In this document: piece by piece, positions 8,084 to 16,479 of the stretch
How positions within the stretch are numbered: position 1 is the stretch's first letter
How the letters are laid out: each line of letters opens with the position of its first letter
From: an uncultured Ignavibacteriota bacterium
GTDB lineage: Bacteria; Bacteroidota; Ignavibacteria; Tepidaquicellales; Tepidaquicellaceae
Assembly (NCBI GenBank): GCA_937959065.1
Contig: CALGOI010000445.1
Coordinates: 1-17,794, forward strand
Direction of reading: 5' to 3'
DNA length: 17,794 nt
Program-made: the position numbers and the translations under genes
The notes under the pieces: model-generated
Databases searched by the model: none
The model's input: only the letters and a program-made list of their open reading frames with translations
Told to the model about the DNA's origin: nothing

Positions 8084-9025
8084 TTAAGATTTTGTTAGTC
8101 CCAAGAGAAATCCTAATCCATATGAAATATGCAAGACAGGAAATACAATAATAGAGTATAATTTAACCAATATTCCACCCTTTGCCTTTAGTGAGAAAGA
8201 AAGATCCAACATAAGATAGAGTACTAAAGGCAACAACCACAAAATACTAACATATATCAGGGGAAAGGATAATAAATATAAAACAAACATTGCAGGTATA
8301 AAATGGCGAATGCTAATGAACCTTCCAATCTTTCTTAAAACAAGTGGTTTAAACAATCCATAGTTAAAATACTGCTTAACCAATCCCCTAATATTATCTC
8401 TAACATAATATATGGATTGCATTCCGGGAATCATAAGTATTTTGTATCCAGCTTTATTTAACCTGTAGTGAAACTCATCGTCTTGATTTTTTATAAGGTC
8501 CTCATCAAGTAATCCAATATTTTCAAAGATTTCCCGTTTGTAAACAGCAAAGGCAACACTATCTACATACATTCTTTTTTTGTAAACTCTAAACTCTGTG
8601 TTTCCAACACCAAATTTTGAACCAAGGCAATACGCAATTGCTTTTCCCATTGTTGACCGTCCGACCTGTTTTAACGGACCTCCAACAGCATCACATTCAT
8701 TATTTTGTAATGCATCAACTGCTTGCTTTAAATAATCACCAGGATATTGAGTATGAGCACCTAAAAAGGCAATATATTTCCCATTTGATTGTTCAAAAGC
8801 AATATTGAATCCGTAGTTTACATATTTTCTTGTGTTATTTACAAGTTTTATCCTAAAATCAGCTGAAGAAAGTTTTTTAATAATCTCTCTAGATCCATCA
8901 GTAGAGCCTCCGTCAACAAACAATAACTCTTTATCGAGACCATCATTGATAAGCAGCGACTCCGCCAATGAAGGTATAAAGTCCTTTTCGTTTAACAAAG
9001 GACATATTATACTTATATCAGGCAT
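8084..9025 (-). CDS. GT2 glycosyltransferase, ExoA-like, with C-terminal membrane segments
   Basis: A 313-residue inverting GT-A enzyme that probably adds a sugar to the lipid-linked repeat unit. Domain order: SIICPLLNEKDFIPSLAESL (5-24), VDGGSTDGSREI (37-48), NGKYIAFLGAHTQYPGDYL (81-99) and KNQDDEFHYRLNKAGY (179-194). The usual metal-binding DxD is replaced by L-G-A-H, as in ExoA-type succinoglycan transferases, which have a DAHAxYP motif; here even the first Asp is Gly. The end (about 240-310) has two or three hydrophobic segments that place it at the inner membrane. Its start overlaps the last eight bases of the GNAT gene. Donor and acceptor are unknown. Confidence 0.92.
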   Translation of the reverse strand: MPDISIICPLLNEKDFIPSLAESLLINDGLDKELLFVDGGSTDGSREIIKKLSSADFRIKLVNNTRKYVNYGFNIAFEQSNGKYIAFLGAHTQYPGDYLKQAVDALQNNECDAVGGPLKQVGRSTMGKAIAYCLGSKFGVGNTEFRVYKKRMYVDSVAFAVYKREIFENIGLLDEDLIKNQDDEFHYRLNKAGYKILMIPGMQSIYYVRDNIRGLVKQYFNYGLFKPLVLRKIGRFISIRHFIPAMFVLYLLSFPLIYVSILWLLPLVLYLMLDLSFSLKAKGGILVKLYSIIVFPVLHISYGLGFLLGLTKS

Positions 9026-9638
9026 AAATTTTTTTGTAAAGTGTTATAGTATTTTCTGACCTCGATAGTTCAACCCATCCGCTTTTTTTGTACAAAGCAA
9101 GAGCTTTTTCGTTATCACCATAAACAGATAATCTCATAGTCTCAAAGTTTAAGAGCTTCGCCCTATTCTCAAACTCGTTAATCAGAGCCGAACCTATTTT
9201 CAATCCTTCATAATCTTTAGAAACAGCAATTCCAACAAGCGATATAGTTTTACCTAAATCAATATCATCATTGCTCTTTGTAGTTTTTTTACTGCCTGCA
9301 ATGGTTTTAATCCTTGAAATAATTATTTTAATAATTTTCTTGTTGAAGATACTCCACGGATGAGTTATAAACCCAAGGATTGCTGTTCCTATTAACGATT
9401 TATTCATTTCAGGCTGATATCCAGCAGGAGCTCCTACGACATACCCTGCATCATCTCCGTTGTAAAGAGCAACAATTGCAATACCATCCTTATAATGGAT
9501 AAACCATTTTAAAAAATTCTTAACATAATTTTTTCCTATCTTTGTGTTGGAATACCCTTTAAAGGCTGACATATGTACATTTGTCATACCATCCAGGTTC
9601 TCTTCACTCATATCAACTATTTTTAACCTGCGTTTCAT
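9018..9638 (-). CDS. GNAT-family N-acetyltransferase
   Basis: A 206-residue acyl-CoA transferase. The acetyl-CoA site is clear: VGIAVSKDYEGLKIGSALINEFENRA (135-160, with the pyrophosphate-binding EGLKIGSA) and the later NEKALALYKKSGWVEL (176-191). In a sugar locus it would acetylate the amino group made by the aminotransferase, like PseH or WbpD-type steps, or modify an amino acid linked to the glycan. Oddity: residues about 80-120 form an unusual insert, hydrophobic and then very basic (HPWSIFNKKIIKIIISRIKTIAGSKK), that could form an amphipathic helix on the membrane. The ATG overlaps the stop of the asparagine synthetase gene (ATGA, 9635-9638), and its end overlaps the GT2 start by eight bases, so the three are probably translationally coupled. 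Confidence 0.88.
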   Translation of the reverse strand: MKRRLKIVDMSEENLDGMTNVHMSAFKGYSNTKIGKNYVKNFLKWFIHYKDGIAIVALYNGDDAGYVVGAPAGYQPEMNKSLIGTAILGFITHPWSIFNKKIIKIIISRIKTIAGSKKTTKSNDDIDLGKTISLVGIAVSKDYEGLKIGSALINEFENRAKLLNFETMRLSVYGDNEKALALYKKSGWVELSRSENTITLYKKIYA

Positions 9639-11527
9639 TTAAAACACTTTGCATGCCACAAACCGAGTGAAATAGCTCTCCATAAATGAGGCTGATCCCC
9701 TTTCCCGTTATCTATAGCAGCGATTATTGCTTTTGTGTTCAAAATTTCTGAGACGCCAGCACTACTATTAAACCATTCTAAAATATTATCCCTTAACATA
9801 TCGACCCAATACTTTTGCGGCACAGGAAACCCCTGTTTTTTATTTGACCAAAGTATCTCCTCTGGCAGTCTCCCTTCCATTGCTTTCCGGACAGAATATT
9901 TTGTCCAGCCATTCCTCACTCTCCAGGTTATAGGGAGTTTTAGAGCAAATTCCAGCATAACATTTGATAAATGCGGAACCCGATTTTCAACGCTAAAGGC
10001 CATTGAATTTCGGTCAGCATACCGTAATAATCTTGGCAAACAATATTTCGTCAATTCATCAATTTGAAGTTGGAACACATTTTTACGTGAGTAAACATCT
10101 TCCGCTATCTCTTTACGGTATCTATTAAGCAGTTCAATAGAAACTAATCCCTTCATCCTGTCCTTGTTTCTGTTTACTGCAACCAACGGACTACTAAAAA
10201 ATATATTACCTAACAAAGATCTCATCATTGGGAGCGAAGAATTTTTTTTGAGTCCCCTCCACTCACTAAAAAAGGAAAACAATTTAAAATTACTTAAATA
10301 TTGCATCAGAACCCGCTGAGCAACTCTTGGATATCCCAGGTAAACTTCATCACCCCCCTGGCCGTCAAGCATAACTTTAATTCCCATCGATGATGCAGTC
10401 TCCATTATTTTGTACTGAGCAAACATGGAGAGAGTAGAAAAAGGTTCACCCATAGCTGATATCATACTTGCCAGATCGGAATGTATTGTATCCGGAGATG
10501 GTATTACTCTATTCCATTTCATCCCGGAATGAGCGGCTATTGATTCAGCGGATCCTGATTCATCATTACTGAAACCCGGAAATGAAAAAGTTAAAGTGTT
10601 ATAGTTTTCAGAATTTTTTCCGAGAACTTCTCCCGCGATATTAACAATTGTACCGGAATCAATACCACCTGATAGACTGGTACCCAGTTTAACATCTGCT
10701 CTCAATTGTCTTGTGACTGAAATTACAAGGTTTTCTCTCATTTGGGAAGAATAATTTCCACTTTCAGGGAGTAAATCTTGTCTCAAGAAAGTATATTTTA
10801 CGGGCTGAGTAATTCCTCCCAATACATCTAACTCCATCCAATGACCACCCGGTAGTTGTTTAACTTCATTGAAAAATGTCCTATCGCTGTGATCTGTTAT
10901 ACCCATAATTAGAAATTCAGCAGTAGCATTCTCATCCATAGAGCCCTTCGTACCAAGGCCTTTTAAAACGGTTTTGGGTTCTGAGCCAAAAACAAAGCCA
11001 TTACTAGAATAACTATAATAAAAAGGTTTTATCCCAGCAGGGTCACGAGCGCAAATAATTTTATTCTTTTTTTTATCAAATAAGGCAAATGCAAACATAC
11101 CATCTAACTTACTAAGCATTTTTATTCCCCATTTTTCATATGCAGCAATTAAGACTTCAATATCAGTTTCAGTATAAAATTGTCTTGAAGACAGCTCTTC
11201 TCTAAGCTCAATATAGTTATAAATCTCACCGTTAAAGATAATTTCGATATCGTTTTCTTTATTTCTCATCGGCTGTCTTCCATTAACGGATAAATCTATA
11301 ATTGATAATCTTTGATGACCTAGCACTACCTTATATTCCGTATTAAATTCTACTTTTACCCTGTCGGGATCTTTATTTTCCTCTAGTTTAAACCCATAAA
11401 AAGAGATACCATAATCATCCGGACCCCGATGCATAATGGTGTTCAGCATCGATTTAATTAATTCATAAGGCTGTCCCTTTGAGATACGGTTTTGTTTAAA
11501 CTCTATGTATCCTGCTATTCCGCACAT
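9635..11527 (-). CDS. asnB: Glutamine-hydrolysing asparagine synthetase homologue
   Basis: A 630-residue class II amidotransferase. The N-terminal Ntn glutaminase domain is intact: MCGIAGY with nucleophile Cys2, MHRGPDD (32-38), LSIIDLS (74-80) and NGEIYNY (99-105). The synthetase domain carries the PP-loop LSGGIDSG (285-292) that binds ATP, GQGGDEVYLGYPR (389-401) and RYADRNSMAFSVENRVPHL. It activates a carboxylate as an acyl-adenylate and attacks it with ammonia from glutamine. Standalone AsnB makes asparagine, but homologues inside polysaccharide loci are often linked to amidation of uronic acids or other glycan carboxylates. The position here next to a uronate epimerase and ATP-grasp proteins favours that role. 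It starts four bases after the GT4 stop and overlaps the GNAT start by four. Substrate specificity is not readable. Confidence 0.95.
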   Translation of the reverse strand: MCGIAGYIEFKQNRISKGQPYELIKSMLNTIMHRGPDDYGISFYGFKLEENKDPDRVKVEFNTEYKVVLGHQRLSIIDLSVNGRQPMRNKENDIEIIFNGEIYNYIELREELSSRQFYTETDIEVLIAAYEKWGIKMLSKLDGMFAFALFDKKKNKIICARDPAGIKPFYYSYSSNGFVFGSEPKTVLKGLGTKGSMDENATAEFLIMGITDHSDRTFFNEVKQLPGGHWMELDVLGGITQPVKYTFLRQDLLPESGNYSSQMRENLVISVTRQLRADVKLGTSLSGGIDSGTIVNIAGEVLGKNSENYNTLTFSFPGFSNDESGSAESIAAHSGMKWNRVIPSPDTIHSDLASMISAMGEPFSTLSMFAQYKIMETASSMGIKVMLDGQGGDEVYLGYPRVAQRVLMQYLSNFKLFSFFSEWRGLKKNSSLPMMRSLLGNIFFSSPLVAVNRNKDRMKGLVSIELLNRYRKEIAEDVYSRKNVFQLQIDELTKYCLPRLLRYADRNSMAFSVENRVPHLSNVMLEFALKLPITWRVRNGWTKYSVRKAMEGRLPEEILWSNKKQGFPVPQKYWVDMLRDNILEWFNSSAGVSEILNTKAIIAAIDNGKGDQPHLWRAISLGLWHAKCFK

Positions 11528-11531
11528 AAAT

Positions 11532-12719
11532 TTAAGACCTAATCGGCATTTTCATTGCATTCTCATAAATATTCAGATAACCGGGAACAAAATTTGAAAC
11601 ATTAAAATCTTTCTTAATCTTCTCTCTAATTTTAATGCCCATTTCTTTAATCAATTCTATGTTTCCGGCAAAGGAAACTAAGCAATTTCCCAATTCTTCA
11701 GCGCTACCGGGATTAATAAGAACTCCATTCTCATTATTATCGATTAGTTCCGGAAGACCTCCTACTCTCGAGGCAATAATACATTTCCCCGTGGCTCCGC
11801 CCTCTAAAGCGACATTTGGCATACCTTCTTCAAGACTTGGAATCAGCAGAACATGACTATTGTTCAACTCCTGCAAAACCTCTTGAGGGGTCAGTATACC
11901 TTTTAAATGAACATTCGCCGGATGTTTAAGGGTTTCTTTCCATTGAATAACATCCTGTGAATCTGAATCCGGTCCTGCGAAGGTCAATTCGCATCCTTTT
12001 ACAGACAACTCCTTTTCTATACTCTTCCAGGATTCCATTAGGGTTAAACCACCTTTTAGATTTCTACCGCTTTCGACATGTTTATAATCCGGGATTCCTC
12101 CCAGGAAAAGGAATCTCACCTTGCTTCCATCAGGGAAAGAATATTTATAATTGCTTACATCAATACCTCTATAGACGACCTTAATGTTTTCTTTAACACC
12201 AAGTAATTCTTCAAATTTCTCTTTCAGGTCATTAGTATTTGCACCTACTCCATAAGTAAACTCTTTAAGGGCTTTTACACATTTAAGATTTAGCAGTTCT
12301 TTTAATTCAGAATTGACATCGGTACCTATTAGTTGAACTATATTGCGCTTCCTATAATTTTCCGCCCAGAGGCTTCCAAGTATTCCTGCAAATGATGCTC
12401 CTACCGAATGAAATATATTAGTATGTAACAGTAATGAATTTAAGCGATTATTGCCAAATTTTTTGTAAAGGCTCAAATGTTTGCAAATAAAGAAAGGCTT
12501 ATGCGGTAGAAATGGAGCTGAAAGGGTATAGTGCCTGTATGGAAACTCCTCAACCAAGGTTAGAATCCTCTTTCCCGGCCTTAATACTCTTAATTGAATA
12601 ACAGAAAGGTCTACATATTCAGATAATAAATCAGCAGCCCTTTTATTAAAAACTCCATGAGAAGGATTATCATCTGTTGGAAACCCCGTTACAATTAAAA
12701 CTACCTTGATTTTACTCAA
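11532..12719 (-). CDS. GT4 (GT-B fold) glycosyltransferase
   Basis: A 395-residue retaining glycosyltransferase. The N-terminal acceptor domain begins VVLIVTGFPTDDNPSHGVFNKRAADLL (6-32) with the Gly-rich acceptor loop. The C-terminal donor domain has VRFLFLGG (201-208), the GP of ELTFAGPD (244-251), LKGILTPQEVLQEL and the E-x7-E motif in PSLEEGMPNVALEGG (E298 and E306), which contacts the nucleotide sugar. The start is TTG at 12719 and overlaps the stop of the C5-epimerase gene in the four bases TTGA (12719-12716), which makes translational coupling likely and supports this start. It probably adds one sugar to the repeat unit on the cytoplasmic face; the linkage is unknown. Confidence 0.93.
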   Translation of the reverse strand: MSKIKVVLIVTGFPTDDNPSHGVFNKRAADLLSEYVDLSVIQLRVLRPGKRILTLVEEFPYRHYTLSAPFLPHKPFFICKHLSLYKKFGNNRLNSLLLHTNIFHSVGASFAGILGSLWAENYRKRNIVQLIGTDVNSELKELLNLKCVKALKEFTYGVGANTNDLKEKFEELLGVKENIKVVYRGIDVSNYKYSFPDGSKVRFLFLGGIPDYKHVESGRNLKGGLTLMESWKSIEKELSVKGCELTFAGPDSDSQDVIQWKETLKHPANVHLKGILTPQEVLQELNNSHVLLIPSLEEGMPNVALEGGATGKCIIASRVGGLPELIDNNENGVLINPGSAEELGNCLVSFAGNIELIKEMGIKIREKIKKDFNVSNFVPGYLNIYENAMKMPIRS

Positions 12720-13663
12720 CTGTATTTTGCTTTAGCAAGAAGCATATCCTTTGCAGCTTTCATTCTGCAAACCGGATCTTTGGCATAGGTCAAAAATTTA
12801 TCCGAATAATAACCAAAAACTTCTTTCCCGGTTTGTTGATTCAAAGCTTTTAATTGACAAATGTGCAAATTATGATACATCATACTTGCAGTATAATTTT
12901 TTCCATTTTCGGGAATCCAGTAGTAGCTCCAATAGCCAGAGTCAAACAATGGCAACGCATTCTCGACAAACATAATACCGGAATCAAATCTTTCCCTGGC
13001 TGATTTATCATCTGACAAAAGAAAAAGATCTCTTAAACCCCAAAGAGAATACACCATTCCATTAAGAACATGATTTAATGGCGGTTCAACATATTCTTCA
13101 TACCATTCGGTTTGAATTGAGGAAATTCTACCTATAACTCCATTATCTTCAATTTTCCTTTCAAATGGATTTATTAATTTTAGTGCTAATTCAAGATATT
13201 CTTTTATACCGGTATACATAGATGTCCTGCATAATACACTAATTGCTTCACCGTGAGTCATTGCAGATAAATTTCCAGAATGTCTTCCGTCTTTCATCGT
13301 TTCCCTTAGCAGGGTATTTCCGTCTAATTTGACAGCAGTCTTTACAATATAGTCTGCTACAGCTTTTAATTTATCAAGATGTACTTCTTTTCCTGTTGTT
13401 AAATAAAAATCACTGTGCCCTAATGCATACGAGAACATTGTAGTGTAGTGGTACAAATAACCTCCGCTTTGGTTATGCCACATGGGTACCCCAAAATCAT
13501 CAAAATGCGGGTAATGCCCCTCCATAATCCTGGGTTTAAAATCGAGAGGATACCTTCCCAGAATGCCAGGATCAATCACAGTCATTTCATATTGGGGGTT
13601 CAGCCTCCAATACGCGTCCCATTTCCGAAAATAAATGATTATCTTCCGGAAATTCTCTACCAT
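12716..13663 (-). CDS. D-glucuronyl C5-epimerase family protein (Glce C-terminal domain)
   Basis: A 315-residue protein with the hallmarks of the heparan sulfate/heparosan glucuronyl C5-epimerase catalytic domain. These are WYEEYVEPPLNHVLNGMVYSLWGLRDL (187-213), PLFDSGYWSYYWI (238-250) and YHNLHICQLKAL (263-274). They match in order the vertebrate blocks WYPEYP...FVLNGFMYSLIGLYDL, LYDTGSGTIYDL and YHTTHINQL, including the Tyr in each block thought to be catalytic. Family role: inverts C5 of D-glucuronate to L-iduronate in a polymer. There is no signal peptide and no N-terminal beta domain as in the animal enzyme, so it is probably cytoplasmic and may act on a lipid-linked oligosaccharide. The ATG directly follows the TAA of the upstream gene in the same frame. 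The true substrate (glucuronate, amino-uronate or another sugar) is unknown. Confidence 0.88.
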   Translation of the reverse strand: MVENFRKIIIYFRKWDAYWRLNPQYEMTVIDPGILGRYPLDFKPRIMEGHYPHFDDFGVPMWHNQSGGYLYHYTTMFSYALGHSDFYLTTGKEVHLDKLKAVADYIVKTAVKLDGNTLLRETMKDGRHSGNLSAMTHGEAISVLCRTSMYTGIKEYLELALKLINPFERKIEDNGVIGRISSIQTEWYEEYVEPPLNHVLNGMVYSLWGLRDLFLLSDDKSARERFDSGIMFVENALPLFDSGYWSYYWIPENGKNYTASMMYHNLHICQLKALNQQTGKEVFGYYSDKFLTYAKDPVCRMKAAKDMLLAKAKYS

Positions 13664-15409
13664 TTAATTAATACTCACTTTGTTTTTCAATTTTTCCAAC
13701 AAGAAACCTGTTGCAAGAATTAATGGCATATGGTCGGGCTTTCTAGAAAGTTTATCTAAAAAAATAGGTAAGTTAAGTAATTTAAGCCTCTCAACTCCTT
13801 GCATAAGAATTTCTGATTTGGATAATATTTCTTTGAACTGTGAACTTGAATCTTTTCCGGCCGTTATCTTTAAATAATATTTTTGCATTATTCTACGCGG
13901 TACAAAATCTATCAGATACGATTTAATTTTATTTTTGAATGGCTCTCCGCTAACAAAATCAAAACCATGATCTGAGGTAGCTGAAGCAATCTCAGGATTT
14001 ATTAATTTTATCATATCCTCTTCAAACTGCATTGAAGGACCAAGTTTGTAAGTAATCTTGTAAGCTTCATTAGAAACATAAAACTCGGTAAAGGGGCTTA
14101 AAAAAAATGACAGCTGGTTTTCAGCATTATTTCTAACTGCAAGACGGCCTGGGATGAATACCTCATTAAGATATCTTTTATACTCAAGCCTGCTGATATT
14201 TTTTTTACTTCCAAGCGAGATCTTGTTTCGGATTTTTTTCTCAATATTCATTATTACTGCATCCAGGGCTTCATTACTTTTATAACAATCACCACAAGTG
14301 TTTAAAATAATTTTATATTTTATTGTATCATATAGATCCCATGATGGCCTGTTAAACCTTTCTTCATTTCTGTATTGCTCACCTCCAATTCCACTTAAAC
14401 CCAAATTTTTATTGCCAAGAACTTTCTTCCTGTATTCCATTGAATTATATTCTTCTGTCCAAAAGCTGTGCATTCTTACTAACCCATCAAAAAACAAAAA
14501 TACTTTATTAAAATTAGAGTCAATTTCATCTGAAGACATCTTTTCAGGGTCTTTAACAGGGATGACCTTTAATTCCACCTCTGCAATTTTGCATAACTCT
14601 TTTGCAGTATCATATTCTATATTTTTATTATGTCTATAATGGGTATTGAATGAGATATTAAAATCATTTTTTAATGCTAATGCCATTATTAATCTGCTAT
14701 CATGTCCTCCCGTTATACCTGAATCAACACCCTCATTCTCCGAAATATTTTTTATTTTTTTAAAATAATCATCAAGCACATCTAGCTGGTCCTTAAGACA
14801 CTCCCTATAATTTGTTGTGCACTTTGAAGGTATGCTTTCAACTTTGTATGTTAATTGTTCAAGCCCGTAAAGTTTTTCATCTTTGTCAAACCTCTTTATT
14901 TCATTAAAAAATGTTTCCGGACCAATTAAGGTACCGGTGGTAAGAATCTCAATAGCAGCAGATTTATTAACAGTAACATTATCTTTAAATGAATAAGTCA
15001 TAGCAAGGAAAGATGTTGAAATTACAGTATGGTTTTCATTATAAAAAATATTCTGAATATTCGCCCTGTCCGTTATAAATGAAATCTTCCCTCCGTTCTT
15101 GTACAAAATTAAAAAGCTTCCCAACAAATCATTTGGATCAAATATTTTATTGTTTAAATCAGAAAACAGTAAATTCAGTGAATCTCTATAATTTTTACCT
15201 TTATAAATAATCGTTCCCACAGCACATAGCCCCGAATCCCCCTCAATAATATAATTTTTCTCTTTTTTATGAATTTTCTTGTAAAGTAGAATGTTGTAAT
15301 CATTCCAAACAAAAGTTACCGGTTCATCAAATCCCTTTTCTTTAAAAATTTTCAAGACTGACTCCTTATCAAACACAGAATCTTTCTTATATAAAAATAT
15401 TGCTCCCAA
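13664..15409 (-). CDS. Asparagine-synthetase-like protein without glutaminase nucleophile
   Basis: A 581-residue AsnB-like protein. The N-terminus is MGAIFLYKK: the catalytic Cys2 of MCGI is missing, and HRGPD and NGEIYN motifs are not recognisable, so the Ntn domain is probably inactive. The synthetase half is kept: SGITGGHDSRLIMAL (230-244) is a variant PP-loop (GGxDSR), followed by LSGIGGEQYRNEERF (338-352, in the place of AsnB's GQGGDE) and PGRLAVRNNAENQLSFFLSPF. Such enzymes, like lasso-peptide McjC and beta-lactam synthetase, activate a carboxylate with ATP and use an amine or ammonia from elsewhere. The start is TTG at 15409, placed directly after the TAA of the ATP-grasp gene in the same frame; no other start keeps the N-terminal strand. 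Context suggests amide formation on a glycan carboxylate. The substrate is unknown. Confidence 0.83.
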   Translation of the reverse strand: MGAIFLYKKDSVFDKESVLKIFKEKGFDEPVTFVWNDYNILLYKKIHKKEKNYIIEGDSGLCAVGTIIYKGKNYRDSLNLLFSDLNNKIFDPNDLLGSFLILYKNGGKISFITDRANIQNIFYNENHTVISTSFLAMTYSFKDNVTVNKSAAIEILTTGTLIGPETFFNEIKRFDKDEKLYGLEQLTYKVESIPSKCTTNYRECLKDQLDVLDDYFKKIKNISENEGVDSGITGGHDSRLIMALALKNDFNISFNTHYRHNKNIEYDTAKELCKIAEVELKVIPVKDPEKMSSDEIDSNFNKVFLFFDGLVRMHSFWTEEYNSMEYRKKVLGNKNLGLSGIGGEQYRNEERFNRPSWDLYDTIKYKIILNTCGDCYKSNEALDAVIMNIEKKIRNKISLGSKKNISRLEYKRYLNEVFIPGRLAVRNNAENQLSFFLSPFTEFYVSNEAYKITYKLGPSMQFEEDMIKLINPEIASATSDHGFDFVSGEPFKNKIKSYLIDFVPRRIMQKYYLKITAGKDSSSQFKEILSKSEILMQGVERLKLLNLPIFLDKLSRKPDHMPLILATGFLLEKLKNKVSIN

Positions 15410-16471
15410 TTAACTGACGACATTATTAAATTTAAAAAATAATTTTGTCATTGGGTTTCTAAGCAAAGGGTGATGGACTTGATGAAGCTTAATATCCGGG
15501 CCATTATTTCCTTCAAGTACAACAAATCCATTATCAGTAACAACTATGTCCCACCCAATATATTTTAAATGAGATATTTTCGAAGCAGCGTTTAAAATTC
15601 TGTTTTTAATAACATCCCATCCGGGTATTTCAACACCTGTTATCCGGCTTCCGGAATCAGGATGAAAATCTAACCAATGCAAATCATTTCCATGGAAATA
15701 TGTTAAAACTCCTTTTCCTAAAATTCCAGTTTGTAAATCAATGTTTGAAGTAAGACCACCTGCATTACAATTATCAACGGGTGCTGATTTGCCAGTCCCA
15801 AACCTATGTGCTGCAGCTGCAATAAAAGGAAAACCACTCTGAGGGGAAATCATTGTAAGTATTCTGATTGTATTGACAGAATCGGGAAAGATCTTATTTG
15901 AATATTCTGCTTGTATTATAAAGGAAGAAACAAGGTAATTACTTACTTGACTCAATTTATATATGAATTCATCAGCAGTAATCGGTTTAGAATTATAAAC
16001 AATTAAATCATCCTGAAAAGATAGTTTTATCACTCCTTCTCCGGAAGCACTATCTAGAGGTTTCAATATTAAATGCTCTTCCACACTAAGAATACGAATT
16101 AAATCTTTAGCATCTATTCTTTTATTATCCGGTAACTTAAAAATTTTACCGTTATTAATCTTTGCAATATCAACAGGTACCTCTAAATAATCCTTTATTA
16201 ATGTTGTGAATTTAATCTTGTCATCAAGCTCAGAAGCAAACCTGTCATTAAGCCTAATTGCTTTTACATTTTCCTGGTAATCTGAAAGATATTCTTTATG
16301 GTCATTAACAGATAAATTGTAGAGAACATAGGACGAACTGAAAAATCCATTTCTCCATGACCATATTTTTTTTGATAAAGGGATATTTTTACCAGATATA
16401 AATTCTTTTTTTATAAGGCGGCTCATTATGTAGAACCAAATATAAATCCTTTTGAAAAAATTATAAGACAT
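15410..16471 (-). CDS. ATP-grasp protein, sugar-transfer-associated type
   Basis: A 353-residue protein resembling the 'sugar-transfer associated ATP-grasp' family (ATPgrasp_ST), which is found in exopolysaccharide loci and has little biochemistry. Visible motifs: HLILKPLDSASGEGVIKL (133-150, ATP-binding Lys and Gly-rich loop), SVNTIRILTM (198-207), APVDNCNAGGLTSNID (230-245), HPDSGSRITGVEIPGWD (270-286) and YIGWDIVVTDNGFVVLEGNNGPD (304-326), with the Asp, Glu and Asn that bind Mg-ATP. ATP-grasp enzymes join a carboxylate to an amine through an acyl-phosphate. The N-terminus has a hydrophobic-aromatic stretch (MSYNFFKRIYIWFYIM). A second ATG 15 codons in (16426) is an alternative start. It follows the other ATP-grasp gene by eight bases, after a tandem TAATAA, and is in frame with the next two genes. 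Confidence 0.87.
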   Translation of the reverse strand: MSYNFFKRIYIWFYIMSRLIKKEFISGKNIPLSKKIWSWRNGFFSSSYVLYNLSVNDHKEYLSDYQENVKAIRLNDRFASELDDKIKFTTLIKDYLEVPVDIAKINNGKIFKLPDNKRIDAKDLIRILSVEEHLILKPLDSASGEGVIKLSFQDDLIVYNSKPITADEFIYKLSQVSNYLVSSFIIQAEYSNKIFPDSVNTIRILTMISPQSGFPFIAAAAHRFGTGKSAPVDNCNAGGLTSNIDLQTGILGKGVLTYFHGNDLHWLDFHPDSGSRITGVEIPGWDVIKNRILNAASKISHLKYIGWDIVVTDNGFVVLEGNNGPDIKLHQVHHPLLRNPMTKLFFKFNNVVS

Positions 16472-16479
16472 GAAACTTA

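Noticed and set aside
13664..16471. The TAA at 15410-15412 as a sequencing error or inactivating mutation splitting a fused gene.
   Set aside because: Both halves are full-length members of separate families with their own intact N- and C-termini, and the same arrangement occurs again at 13664, so stop-and-restart is simpler. Readthrough remains untested.
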